From positions 372,001-436,000 of the forward strand of contig CM074139.1 of NCBI GenBank assembly GCA_037178625.1: a DNA stretch of 64,000 nucleotides, given 5' to 3'. Positions 1 through 10,300 of the stretch are shown here, piece after piece. Each line of letters begins with the position of its first letter. The first letter of the stretch is position 1. This DNA comes from Skeletonema tropicum (lineage: Eukaryota > Bacillariophyta > Thalassiosirophyceae > Thalassiosirales > Thalassiosiraceae). Both the position numbers and the translations under genes were made by a program. The notes below the pieces were generated by a model. That model was not told the origin of the DNA. It saw only the letters and a program-made list of their open reading frames with translations, and searched no databases.

Positions 1-329
1 GGAGCAAAGGTCAAACGATGTAACTATGAAGGATGCAATAACTATGCTAAAAAAGGAGGAGTGTGCTGTAGGCATGGGGCAAAGAGACTATGTAGCAGCG
101 ATGGTTGCACCAATCAAGTCAAACGAAGAGGAGTATGCCGTAGGCATGGGGCCTATCGCAATCCTTTTGACGAATCTACTGCTTTGCTCCATCACGTAGA
201 TCAGCATTTGATGACACGACTGCAACTCTTCCTAACAACCATAATGATGCAGACTCTATCAACCAAGAGCGAGGTGAAGGTCCTCCTAGTGTGATTGTCT
301 GTCAAGTTATCGACCGCGTTGAAGTCTAG
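1..329 (+). pseudogene. Cys/His zinc-finger repeat protein (WRKY19-like repeats), 3' part, frameshifted
   Basis: The left window edge cuts this gene, so its start is missing. Frame 1 encodes two and a half copies of a short Cys/His repeat with the pattern C-x4-C-N-N-x-A-K-K-G-G-V-C-x-R-H-G-A-K, a repeat common in diatom proteins and often annotated as WRKY19-like zinc finger. After HGAYRNPFDESTA the frame fails near 184-186 (gctttgctcc). Reading on in frame 3 from 186 gives an acidic, Asn-rich tail that ends in VICQVIDRVEV and a TAG at 327-329, which looks like the natural C-terminus. Frame 1 instead ends at 294 in a less protein-like tail. One lost base explains this; an assembly error is also possible. 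Function is unknown; nucleic-acid binding is inferred from the repeat type only. Confidence 0.6.
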
Positions 330-1689
330 AAGTTTTTCATTCGGAATAAGAGGCAAAGGCAAAGGCTGGAATGTAAGATCACTACTTCGTTCAATTTTAT
401 GTCAGCACTCTGATACATAGATTATGAGTATTATTTCTTTCTCTGCTTCTGTGCTGCATCATGGTTGAACAATTCTGCCTTCTGTTATTGCACATCACCT
501 ACCCTTATCAACATGATGATGTTGTTATCGCTGCATGTATGTAACAGAAATTTTAAAGTACGTCTGGTGGGCCCTCAAGAGGCGACATTATCTACGCTAA
601 GTGATAACGAACATGTGCTGCAGTAGCTATTATTTCCCAGATCGCACCCCCGTTATCGCTGCATGTAGTGAAGCCTTATATTTTCGTCGAGATATGCATT
701 TGAAGGTGCTCTCTAGCTTGGTACTAGCTTTGATGGCTGATGGCCTGCCAAATTTGTGCAGCAAAAAGCTAGTGGACTCTCACATGCATTTCTCAGCGGA
801 GCATTGGAATTATTTTACAGCCAACACATGTATAGAACCCCCATTATGGTCGACAAAAGGATGGTGATACTGGAAAAGCATATTCGGCAACTCCCCAAAA
901 TATAATTTTGGCCATTGTGGCCCAAAGCTAGAGCATTTCACTAACAAAAAAAATTGAAAAAAGGCTCCGGTTCCAAAAAACGAAGATTTTGGCGCGGCGC
1001 ACGGCCTTTATCGCTTTCCCCACAATGATCACCCTACATAAGGTCTTCTGTCATATCTGGGAGTCCTCTTCAGAGGGACTCTGCAGATATGCAGAGACCC
1101 TACACTTTTTTAGCAAAAAACTGCGCCGAGGGTTTGCAACATGTCGTCAAAACCTCTCTTACGGCCGATTTGCGCCATGTCAATGTCATCGCCCACACAG
1201 CACCAATAACGGCGACCAATAGCTTAAATTGTACACAATTCCCATCTGAATTAAAGTGCTGCGGCTTTCTGCTGCAGCTGTTGAGCTCACTCCATAAAAA
1301 AAATATTTATTATTTTGCTAGTAAATTAACATGATAATATGATGACATCCATTTCACTCCCCCTCCATGATTCCCTTTGATAAATATAGGCGCAAACTGT
1401 TATTTATGATAGTATAAAGCTATTTTATTGTTTAGAGCGTTAATATCCATTGTTTATTGGTTGATTGTTGTGGTCACTATTTTTTTCATGTGCATAACTT
1501 GTAAATTATGTACATGACATGGTGTTGGTGTTTTGGGAGCATGGGGGAGATTTATTATTCCCTCCAAGTAGTAGAATTATTAGTTCATATCATGGTTGGT
1601 TGAGGAGAGGCGCTGGGGGGTTGTTATTATTGTTTGTCTCTCCACATGAACACCACTAAGATGGAGGGTCAAAAAGAGCCAAAAAACAG
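330..1689. other. Intergenic DNA, no supported gene
   Basis: AT-rich sequence with only short chance reading frames. It holds one dispersed repeat (541-583) and a short word, gttatcgctgcatgta, present at about 525 and again at about 652. Nothing else is recognised. Confidence 0.5.
541..583. repeat. Dispersed repeat, inverted relative to 11252-11294
   Basis: The core aacagaaattttaaagtacg followed by tctg and a ccctc..gagg block recurs in reverse orientation at 11252-11294, with a few mismatches. The second copy lies inside the MITE-like element at 10970-11594, so this is probably a relic of the same repeat family. Confidence 0.6.
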
Positions 1690-2000
1690 GTGACAGGTGT
1701 TGTGTTATTATTCCATCAGTGGCACTTTGTTGACGTTACCCTGCCACTGAGACCTCGCCATGGGTGTTATATAATGGATGCACCTTCAATTCTTGGTGGA
1801 TATCATTGCATATGGAGTGTAGAGTGGACACAGCTACGTTAGAGATGCCAAAAATGCCCCAAAAATCAGTGTTGTGTTAATATTTCCATTAATGGCGCTT
1901 TGTCGATGTTACCCTGCCACCAAAACCTCGCCATGGGTACTAGGTAATGATTGCACCACCGGTTGTTGGGGGATATGATGGTTTATTGAGCGTAGAGTCG
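1690..2000. repeat. Diverged tandem duplication, about 173-bp offset
   Basis: The stretch from about 1695 to 1830 (gtgttgtgtta, a tttccat, ggcactttgt, ttaccctgccac, acctcgccatgggt, then a ggatat..tg block and gtagagt) recurs from about 1868 to 2000 with scattered substitutions. Neither copy carries a convincing reading frame. This is probably old noncoding repeat sequence. Confidence 0.6.
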
Positions 2001-2379
2001 AATGCTCCGTCGACGTCGATCTCGACACCCTCCGTCGAGACCATGGTAATGGTGTTATTAAGCGTAGTCTTAGCCATTCCCCTGCCAATGCGGGGCGCAA
2101 ACGCTGACATATACCCTTTAGAACAATAACGCAAAATGTTCAAAGACGGCTTGCCGATCTGGGGATGCTATGTTGAAAGATGCGGTAGGATGGGTTTCAC
2201 CGTAGTAAGATCACTAACAAAATGGTTGAGCAAAATTGCAAACCCTCGACACAGCCGGTAGCTCCTCAAACAACTAGTAATTTGTTAGATGCCCCTCAAC
2301 TAAATCTGTAAAAAAATGTAGGGTCTCAGCACTTACTTGTGCTGAGTCCTCCAAGTGACTCAGACAGGTGTCTGAAGAT

Positions 2380-2474
2380 CATTCCTATTATTGGCAGTTC
2401 AGGTTCAGTTATTAGGACGGAGTCCCATTATTTCCAACCCAAAGGTCCGGGTACTGGATTTCTTGCACACAAGA
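2380..2474 (+). repeat. Left terminal inverted repeat of the MULE
   Basis: Begins cattcctattattgg, then cagttcaggttcag, aggacggagtccc, and ends near acacaagaa. Its reverse complement is at 6190-6298. The left copy lacks 13 bases (atggcacgcacgg) that the right copy carries after the first 15 bases. Confidence 0.8.
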
Positions 2475-3283
2475 ATGAGAATCCAACTTTCAAAAAAGCA
2501 AACGGTCACCCCAAATTCATCAAAACTCAAATAAAACAGCAACCCGAAACCACCTCGCTCGCTCAACCCATCGACAACACTGCTTGAGTTACCTATTGAC
2601 CATGATAAGACGCTGCGGACCGCCGGCCGCCTCCACCTGCCCTCTCATCATCCGCAATGTATAACGTCAACACTGTACGGACATGATAAATTATGGATAT
2701 GTCAAAGAACGGAGCATGATGGGAATTATTTTCTGCTGTGAACAGAACGGACAAATACCAAAAATAATTGGTGAGAACAACTCTTTTCATGCCACCGACT
2801 CGTATTAACTTCAACCATGCTCTAACATTTCCACTTACATGTCTCTTTTGACGAAGGATAAAGTAATTCTCTCTATTCCATCTATCATGGCTTGTGTTGA
2901 ATGCCGAAGGGCCAAGGCAAGGACGAAGACGGACCTAATAAAGCATGAGTCGCTTCCACCACAACGAATTCAACGTTCGTCCCCTTTGGGACACATAGAA
3001 TCACCCGGTGATACAAGTGATGTTGATGTGCAACAAGGGTTCGGTATTTTGTCAGGGAAGAAGAGGGCTCTGGTCAATCAGAAATGACAACTCACTCAAG
3101 TATCAAGTGATCACTTCAAGGATGGCATTAGAAAAGAAAGGAATATCTAGGTAGCTTATCTGCACTTGTGTCAACAAGCTTCCTCAAGGCTGCTCGGGCT
3201 GCTTTTCTGTTTACTCTCTGTGCTATTTTCTTGACCTGCTCCAACGGTGTTCCATGGAGAAGAACTGACTTGAGACGAAAGGG

Positions 3284-3729
3284 GTGGCCATTGTTGAGAA
3301 GAAAGATGAGTCATCTGTAGTGGGTGTTAAAGTTTTGGCGTCTCAACCGATGCGTCGAATAAAACCAACTGCGCGTGACTCTTCATACCGACCTGCAATG
3401 GACACTCTTGACGTTCTCGATGAATTCCGAATTACTGCACGCGAAGAATTTGGGCGGCAAAAGGTAAGAAGTCATTTTTGAAATACACATTCCTCCGACT
3501 ACAGACGTTGTCAATTATCGAGAGGAAAGATGAGTCATCAGTAGTGGGTGTTAAAGTTTCGGCGTCTCAACCGATGCGTCGGATAAAACCTACTGCGGAT
3601 GACTCGTCCCACCGACCTGCAATAGACACTATTTCTGTAACAGCTCTCCAAGACCTCTTCTCTCCAGAAGTAGTAGTGTCCGACGTCGGCGAAGTTTTGA
3701 GGTGCAGCCTTCTTTGTTGTCGAACTTAG
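3284..3729 (+). CDS. Possible two-repeat accessory protein inside the MULE
   Basis: Two frames at 3284-3481 and 3478-3729 encode diverged copies of one peptide block: E-K/R-K-D-E-S-S-V-V-G-V-K-V, then SQPMRRIKPT and a DSS..RPA..DT tail. The DNA copies are offset by about 228 bp. A phase-0 intron of 41 bp at 3464-3504 (AAG|GTAAGA ... CTACAG|AC) would join them in frame, but 41 bp is very short for a diatom intron. The tail of the second copy overlaps sequence duplicated from the transposase 3' end. Some MULEs carry accessory reading frames, but no known family is recognised here, and this may be only a noncoding repeat. Confidence 0.25.
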
Positions 3730-3885
3730 TCATGCAGCTCCAAAGGTCGCAGCCACTTGCAATAAAATAGTTGATGGTTGCTTGCTGTACCAAGTATTGA
3801 CGCACGCTAGTGGACCGAAGTCATATCATGTGCATCCCATTTCGCCGACGCACCAAAAGTGGACAGCAACACCGTAATTACAACA

Positions 3886-5865
3886 CTAACTTGAAAATTT
3901 ACTATTCTTAGCAACTTTTACCCTTGGTGGCCCATTGTACTCTCTAGAAGTAACAGCTTTCCAAGACCTCTTCTTTCCAGCCGTAGTGGGTTCCGTCGTC
4001 GGCGAAGTTGAAGAGTCTTGAGATGCGGCTTCCTTTGCAGCTATTTTCTTGTGCATGTCAGCAATGCACGACTTCATCATGCGCTCAAACTCTGGTGCCA
4101 TTTCAGGGCATTGTTTGAGGAGATCACATGCTTCATTAAAGACTGGCTTCAATGCGACCTGTACATCTCTAGTAGAATCGACTTCTTGCAAAGAAAGGGT
4201 ATCTTGTTGGTTCAATTCATCCATGATGGCTTCAAAGTTACCATCGCTTGAGGCACGAAGCACATCAATTTCACCAAGAATGTAATCATCATCAACAGAG
4301 GCTTCCAATTCTTGAGACCCAGATGGGAGATGAGTTTCTGACAACAACATATCAAATCTGTCAGACCTGTAATGTTGCAAGAGAGAGGGCAGTGAAGCTT
4401 TCGGATAGTTCTTGATCCGTTCAACAGCAGGCAAGGGTTCAACGGGTGGCTTGATCGGCATTGACGAAGGAATGACATGGCAAAACTGCGGCCCCTTAGC
4501 ATCATTCTTGGCAAGATGATGAAAAAGTTTCGGCATCTCTTTTTCTTCAGGACATTCTGGACACCTATATCCCCAATACATGTAATTTGTCCACCATGTT
4601 ACACTGACACTATGATGTCCAAATCCTTCGAACTTTGTACCATTTGCGTCGCAAACTGCATTTGCCAATGCATTCATATGTGGGCAGGGAAATCCAGCTC
4701 GCTGAAAGTGATAACAATCACAGCTACTGCAGGTTTCATTCAAATCAACAGTATATGCTCTGCTGAAACGTGGACAATATGCACCTCCAATGTCATCCTC
4801 TTCTTCGCTACCCTTGCCATTTGTGTCGTCTGATGAAATTGTGGCATCATCATCCTCGGCGGACGACCAATCATCAATATAGCGAGAGACAAAGGAATGG
4901 TCACAATTTTCCCCCACATACACAACCTGAAACCGACTTCTGCCAACACGGCGAACTTTGTAAAGTTGCGCTCTCTTATGTGATTGGACCATCAACCCCT
5001 CCGCGTAAGTCAGTAAATGCGGGCCAGTCGGAAGATTTGACCAAGAAGACTTGTCTCTATTCCGGAAGTCTCTGCCCACTATTTGATCCAATTCTGCCCG
5101 CTTTGCACGATCTTGAATGGACATAGCCTTGGCAGCTGTGTTCATCGCATGAGTTGCTTTTACGGCTGCAGCATGAGACTTGAGACCATGGTTTGTCCCT
5201 TCATGAGCAGAAGTTGTGGCAACACATAGATTGAAGACTTCACTCCTGGGATAGAACAGGTAGAGATCCTCATTTGGGAATACATATCCCTTGATGAAAG
5301 CAATTGCTCTAGCAATAAGATCCTTCCTGTTTCCAGCCATCTTCAGAGCATGTTTGCTAGTGAGGCATGAAATTAGTAAATGCTTGCTGATGTCGTACTC
5401 CTCTTGAGTGTGGCAATAACCCGGCCGTGTCCAAGAGTACATCCAGCTATGGATTTGTCGCACAAATGTCATCCATGCTGGGTTTCGTGATGTATCCCAG
5501 TTAGTAGTACCCACATGCCTATTCCAACCATTTCCGAACATATGAAAGGAACATCCGCCAATTCTAGCGTGTGGGCATAACAATTTGATCGCGATTCGAA
5601 GCTCCGCATTCTGTTGTGGATCTCCATCGCAGATTAAGAAGCGAACTCTTGCTAAGACATGTGCGGGCAATATTTTCCTCAAGCCTTCCTGAAACACATA
5701 CCGAAAGGATGCTCGTCGTTGGTCAGGCAACCACACACGGCAGAAAACAACCTGCTTGTCGACACTTGTGCGGCATGAGAAGGTCAACAAGTGGAACCCA
5801 TTCTTGTTTGTATGGCTCGTCACATCGAAAGTGACAACCTCAGGACATAGAAAGAAGTAGCGCAA
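3886..5865 (-). CDS. MULE transposase, DDE plus SWIM zinc finger, N-terminus incomplete
   Basis: A 659-codon open frame. Near its start it has FDVTSHTNK (first catalytic Asp, residue 14), then VFCRVWLPDQRRASFRYVF, ICDGDPQQ (second Asp, about residue 80), CSFHMFGNGW, and HEGTNHGLK (candidate Glu, about residue 222). A SWIM finger (CxC...CxH; C382, C384, C394, H396) follows an acidic linker, then a long hydrophilic tail. These are hallmarks of Mutator-type transposases, which cut and paste DNA at the terminal inverted repeats. The frame opens with TTG and has no in-frame ATG before a stop near 5910. A possible 3' splice site (ACTATTGCAG) lies just upstream near 5869, so an earlier exon is possible. 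The usual N-terminal DNA-binding region of about 200 residues is not visible, so the copy may instead be truncated. Confidence 0.85.
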   Translation of the reverse strand: MRYFFLCPEVVTFDVTSHTNKNGFHLLTFSCRTSVDKQVVFCRVWLPDQRRASFRYVFQEGLRKILPAHVLARVRFLICDGDPQQNAELRIAIKLLCPHARIGGCSFHMFGNGWNRHVGTTNWDTSRNPAWMTFVRQIHSWMYSWTRPGYCHTQEEYDISKHLLISCLTSKHALKMAGNRKDLIARAIAFIKGYVFPNEDLYLFYPRSEVFNLCVATTSAHEGTNHGLKSHAAAVKATHAMNTAAKAMSIQDRAKRAELDQIVGRDFRNRDKSSWSNLPTGPHLLTYAEGLMVQSHKRAQLYKVRRVGRSRFQVVYVGENCDHSFVSRYIDDWSSAEDDDATISSDDTNGKGSEEEDDIGGAYCPRFSRAYTVDLNETCSSCDCYHFQRAGFPCPHMNALANAVCDANGTKFEGFGHHSVSVTWWTNYMYWGYRCPECPEEKEMPKLFHHLAKNDAKGPQFCHVIPSSMPIKPPVEPLPAVERIKNYPKASLPSLLQHYRSDRFDMLLSETHLPSGSQELEASVDDDYILGEIDVLRASSDGNFEAIMDELNQQDTLSLQEVDSTRDVQVALKPVFNEACDLLKQCPEMAPEFERMMKSCIADMHKKIAAKEAASQDSSTSPTTEPTTAGKKRSWKAVTSREYNGPPRVKVAKNSKFSS

Positions 5866-6189
5866 AACTGCAATAGTCCCTCGGTAAACTTTATATTTAT
5901 ATCTTTCTTATTAGGACCGACACTGTACGCATCTGACTTAGACTGAATATAGTTCTCTGTGAGAGCAACGCTCCACTTAGAACATCGTATCGCTCCGCTC
6001 GGCTCATCTTCCCCATGGAGATGCTCCGCTCGCTGCGCTCGCTTCGCATAGGAGACGGCCCTTCCATTGTCAAGGTGACATTCATTGTGCGGTGGTAGGT
6101 AGGTGGTAGGTGTAGTGGGTGTGGGAGGTGCGGTGAGGTCGTGGAAGTGAACTCACCGTTGGCTTGGAGCGGATTTGAAATAGAGGAGG

Positions 6190-6298
6190 TTCTTGTGTAC
6201 AAGAAATCCAGTACCCGGACCTTTGGGTTGGAAATAATGGGACTCCGTCCTAATAACTGAACCTGAACTGCCGTGCGTGCCATCCAATAATAGGAATG
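6190..6298 (-). repeat. Right terminal inverted repeat of the MULE
   Basis: Reverse complement of 2380-2474, ending ccaataataggaatg at 6284-6298. It carries 13 extra bases compared with the left repeat. Confidence 0.8.
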
Positions 6299-6663
6299 TA
6301 GGGTGCACAATGATGGATCTCACGCGTGTCACCCAAAAATGAGATCCGAAACGCCCACCAACACAAGTACTACCACCATCAATCTGCTGCCAACATCAGT
6401 AACTAATAATCAGTACAATAGGCATTGCATTGTCTCATCATTAGCTGCGTATCAAGATGGCAAAGTATCATCTAGCAGCAGTGGCGCTGCTAGTCCTTAC
6501 TCAACACACCTAATAATTATCCCTCTCGGCGCATCACATCATTATTTCAATAAGAACTTCCAACTCCTATTGTCACGCCTTTGCTCCATCATCATTACTC
6601 ACATACACCCGAAAAGCACATCAACTGCACAGAACGACTAACAACAGCAGTCGATTATTACAG

Positions 6664-6827
6664 GTGCCAATCCGTAAATCGGGAGTGATTGGTCTCAATG
6701 ACAACAACAATAATAATGATAATAATGAAGATGATGATGCGTCAATCAAAAAACTAACCATCAATTCGACCAATGGTTCCGAACATATATCCGTAATCAA
6801 CCCCAAACAAACCACCATCACCAAGAA

Positions 6828-6875
<48 letters not shown>

Positions 6876-7374
6876 TAGTAGCCAATTACATCAAAATGGA
6901 AAAATGCGGCAACAACACAAAGGAGCACTCCTCTGGACATCATCATCATCATCATCTTCTGGGGGGGAATGGAGCAGTGATGATGAAGCACGTGCCATAT
7001 CGCACTATCGTCATGTTGTTGTAACGACACAACAACTTGGAAATATGTTGAATGAGGAAAGTTTGATGGATGAGGCGGAGGTGGAGGATGTGGCGGATTT
7101 GTTGTTGGAGGAACCTCCCAATCTTGTTTCAGCTGAGTCATGATGATGAGAGGAGAGTGAGAGTGAGAGTGGTGATACGCCGAAGGAGGAGTCACCGGCA
7201 GTATTGTCACTGGCGGAAAAGAGGGCGAGGATTAAGGCTAGTGCCAACTCTTCACGACGTGGTGATGATGGTGCTAGTGAGCAACATCATGATGATGGAG
7301 CAATAATTGCAGCAGTGGATGAGGCGAATGATGTCAACAATGATGTCAACATGGTGGGAATGACGGATTGCTAG
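6664..7374 (+). pseudogene. Ser/Asn/Asp-rich coding stretch interrupted by three in-frame TGA codons
   Basis: A 159-codon frame (6664-7140) runs into TGATGATGA at 7141-7149. The same frame then continues with protein-like composition to a TAG at 7372-7374 (ESESGDTPKEESPAVLSL, then AEKRARIKASANSSRRGDDG). The first part holds Asn/Asp runs, a 17-residue poly-Ser tract encoded by (agc)n(agt)n at 6831-6881, and an acidic segment rich in Glu, Asp and Val. A good 3' splice site (TTATTACAG) directly precedes 6664 and no ATG is close by, so this looks like an internal exon whose 5' partner is not identified. It lies just upstream of the coiled-coil gene but in a different frame. No function is recognised. 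Confidence 0.4.
6831..6881. repeat. Trinucleotide microsatellite (agc)n(agt)n
   Basis: An uninterrupted run of agc/cag triplets passing into agt triplets, encoding poly-Ser on the plus strand. Confidence 0.9.
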
Positions 7375-7391
7375 AAACGTAAATCACAAGT

Positions 7392-10300
7392 ATGGCAACG
7401 ACGACAGCGATTCCTTCGGGGAACGTTCTTACATTGTCTCACCCTACAGAGGCAGTCACTGATGTTGATGTGCATCAAGAAGTAGTATTCGAAACAGAGT
7501 CACTACCAAAAGATGTTGGCATACTATTCGCCAATGGAGTCACTGATGATTCCCCCATTGCACATGCTGCTGATGATGATTGTAGTGATGATGAGGCCCT
7601 TCTCAATGATGCCGAGAAGGTATTGGATCTTATTAATGAGGCTGAAGCACAATTGGATCATTTGGGAGTAGTGCAGGAGAAGAAGGAGGAAGAGATGGTG
7701 GAAGAAGAAGAAGATGTTGTTGTTGTCGTTGCTTCGGATGGCGGTGGAGATGTCGTTGTAATGACCGAGGTTGACGATGCAGCTGCCATTGAAGCCAATG
7801 ATGAATCAAAAGCAGTTCACGAAGAGAAGGGCTCTCCAGCACCACCCATCATTCCACCTGCCCTTAACTCCATCTTGGACGGTATCGCATCCATGATGGT
7901 ACCATCCCCTCCTGAAACTCCACCACCACCATCCAATCGAAATAACATTGATTACAATCCCGAACTGTCTGCTCAGCACCTATCCGAGATCAATGCCAAG
8001 TTGGAAGATACTCTGAACAGTCAAAGATCCGACTTGGGGAGATTGCGTGCGAAAATCAATTCGTTGCGACAGGAGTTGCGTCGGGTCAATCGCGAAGCAA
8101 GCAGGAATTTAGAAGATCAAGTCAATGCCAAGTTGGCACCATTGAGGGAAGAGAGTGCTCAACAGGTAATGAAGGCTAATGAGGCTGCCACAACATTGAA
8201 AGAAGAAGTGGTGAAATTGACACGTCGACTTAATGAACAAACTGTCAGGTATGAACAAACATTGGAAGATAAAGAACGTATCGCTGCGGAATACGTCTAC
8301 GTCGCCAAGTCATACATGGAGTTAAAACGATCGTTGGTTACCGACACGAGTGAGTGGCAGGAGAAACTTCAAAAGTTGACGGGAGATACCCAATCCCTTG
8401 AAGAGAGAATGGCGCAGTACCAAGAGGAGAGTAATCGATGGAAACGAAAGTGCTTGGAAAAGGCCAAAATGTTGGATGAGTCAACTGCTCATATCAAAGA
8501 GTTGCAAAGTGTTATGGATGAGGGTATGACAGAAATCCGTTCCAAGCAAGAGAATATTGATGATATTGTCGCCGCGGCCACAAATGAGGAGAAGGCCCGG
8601 AACAAGGATAACTTGCAGAGATTGAGTGATGAATACGAAATCCTCATCGCTAAAAAGAGCGAGAAGATTGGAAAGTTGAGGACGACATTGCGAAGTGCCA
8701 ATGTGAAGCGTCGTCAAGTGGAGCGTCATGCCCGAAAAGACAAGAGTGCCGCTCTCAAGGCATTGCGGTTGGAAATGTCGACCGAGATTGATTCGTTAAA
8801 GGCTTCATTGCAGGAGAAGGAGGATGTCATTTCAAAGATGGGAGAGTCTGTGCAAGGGGGTGTAGGGGTGGCGGATGAGGAAAAGGAGCGGCTTATTGCC
8901 GAACTCATGTTCTTGAGTAAATCTTTCCAAGAGTTGGAATCTTCGTTGGAGGCGAACAAAGAAAGATATGAGGATTGCATTCAGAGTTTTGAGGAGGAGG
9001 CAGCCGTGAAGGAGAAACTCATCTCGGACCTTCGAAAGGAGTTGGAGGTTGCCCAAGAGAAGATTGCTAGCTTGGAAGCGCAGGTGTCTGATCTAACTGC
9101 AGAACTGGTAGAGGAACGACGAAAGAACGAAGATTTAACAGGCGTTGTAACCTCACTGAGAAGTGAGATGGATGCGATACGCTCAAATGCGGATGGGTTT
9201 GAAAACATCATTTCAATCCTCCGCAGTGAGAAAGATGACTATGAACGGCAACTCGCTGATGAGCAAGTTAATGCCCAATCTCTGAAGGAGAAGAAAGATG
9301 ATCTAGAAGATTTGATAAGGAAGACAAAGGAATCATTGGTCATGGAAAAAGAACGCGTTGCCAAGGATATGACCGAAAAGGACAACCGTATCGCCGAGAT
9401 TGACGGAGAATTGGCCAAGCAAGTAAAGGAGAACAAGACACTCAAGAAGTCTTTGAAGCAAACCACGAATCGTTACAACAGCGAGCAGGCACGAGTCGAG
9501 AGACTGAATGCACAACTTCAGAGGGCTCGACGCAATCTCCCGCTGACAAATGCAGATCACACCAATGAGATTGACATGATGAATAGTCGTATCAAAGAGT
9601 TGACAGAATCGAAGGATGAGTACAAGTCCATGCTTTCAAATGCTGAGTCCAGGATGAAAGTCATGACGCAGCAGCTTCTCCTTTCAAACCAGCATGTGTT
9701 GAAGAAGAAAAGTGAAATAGCTCGCCTAAAGGACGAGCTCTCTGCGGCTGTATCCACTTCGACAGATGCATCGCAAGGCACTCTAAATGACACTATATCT
9801 GCGCTGACTAGTGAGTTGGAAGAACTGAAGTCCAGCGCAAGCGTGCAGAAAGCAGCGGCGAATGAAAAGATACATAAGATGAACCTCAAACTTGAGGAGA
9901 AGGAGGCAGATGTTCTGAATCTCCAGAATAAGATTAAGGAACTCGTTAATGAAAAGGAGGCAGGTGGTGCAAACAAGCGAGCTGCAAATGACTCGGAAGT
10001 AGCAGAGATCTCCGAGTTGAAATCTTCCATCAAAACACTGCAATTATCCCTGAAAGACGCTCAAGGGAAGGCCAAGGAAAAGATGCAGCTGAAGAACCAG
10101 TCGCTCAAAGAGAAAGAGAATACGATTGAGAAGCTCAAGGCAGATATGATTGATCTTCAAAGCGAAAAGGACAAGATTGCTGAAAAGTTAAAGGAACAAG
10201 TGAAACGCAATGAGGATGCTTATCTTAGCCACGAGTTGCAGTTGAAACAGACCGAGGAGAGATTTGTGAAAGAGAATCTTGCCGCCATGAATGCGATGGA

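Larger units (their letters stand above)
2380..6298 (-). mobile_element. Mutator-like DNA transposon (MULE) with long terminal inverted repeats
   Basis: About 3.9 kb bounded by inverted repeats at 2380-2474 and 6190-6298. It carries a minus-strand transposase with the Mutator DDE core and a C-terminal SWIM zinc finger. The region between the left repeat and the transposase also holds a duplicated plus-strand reading frame and a copy of the transposase 3' end. I see no obvious target-site duplication directly outside the outer ends, so the exact boundaries may lie a little further out, or the copy is old. Confidence 0.75.

Noticed and set aside
1909..2143. Short overlapping frames near 2 kb as a possible gag-like fragment
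   Set aside because: Small, overlapping on both strands, within a noncoding diverged duplication, and without any recognised motif.
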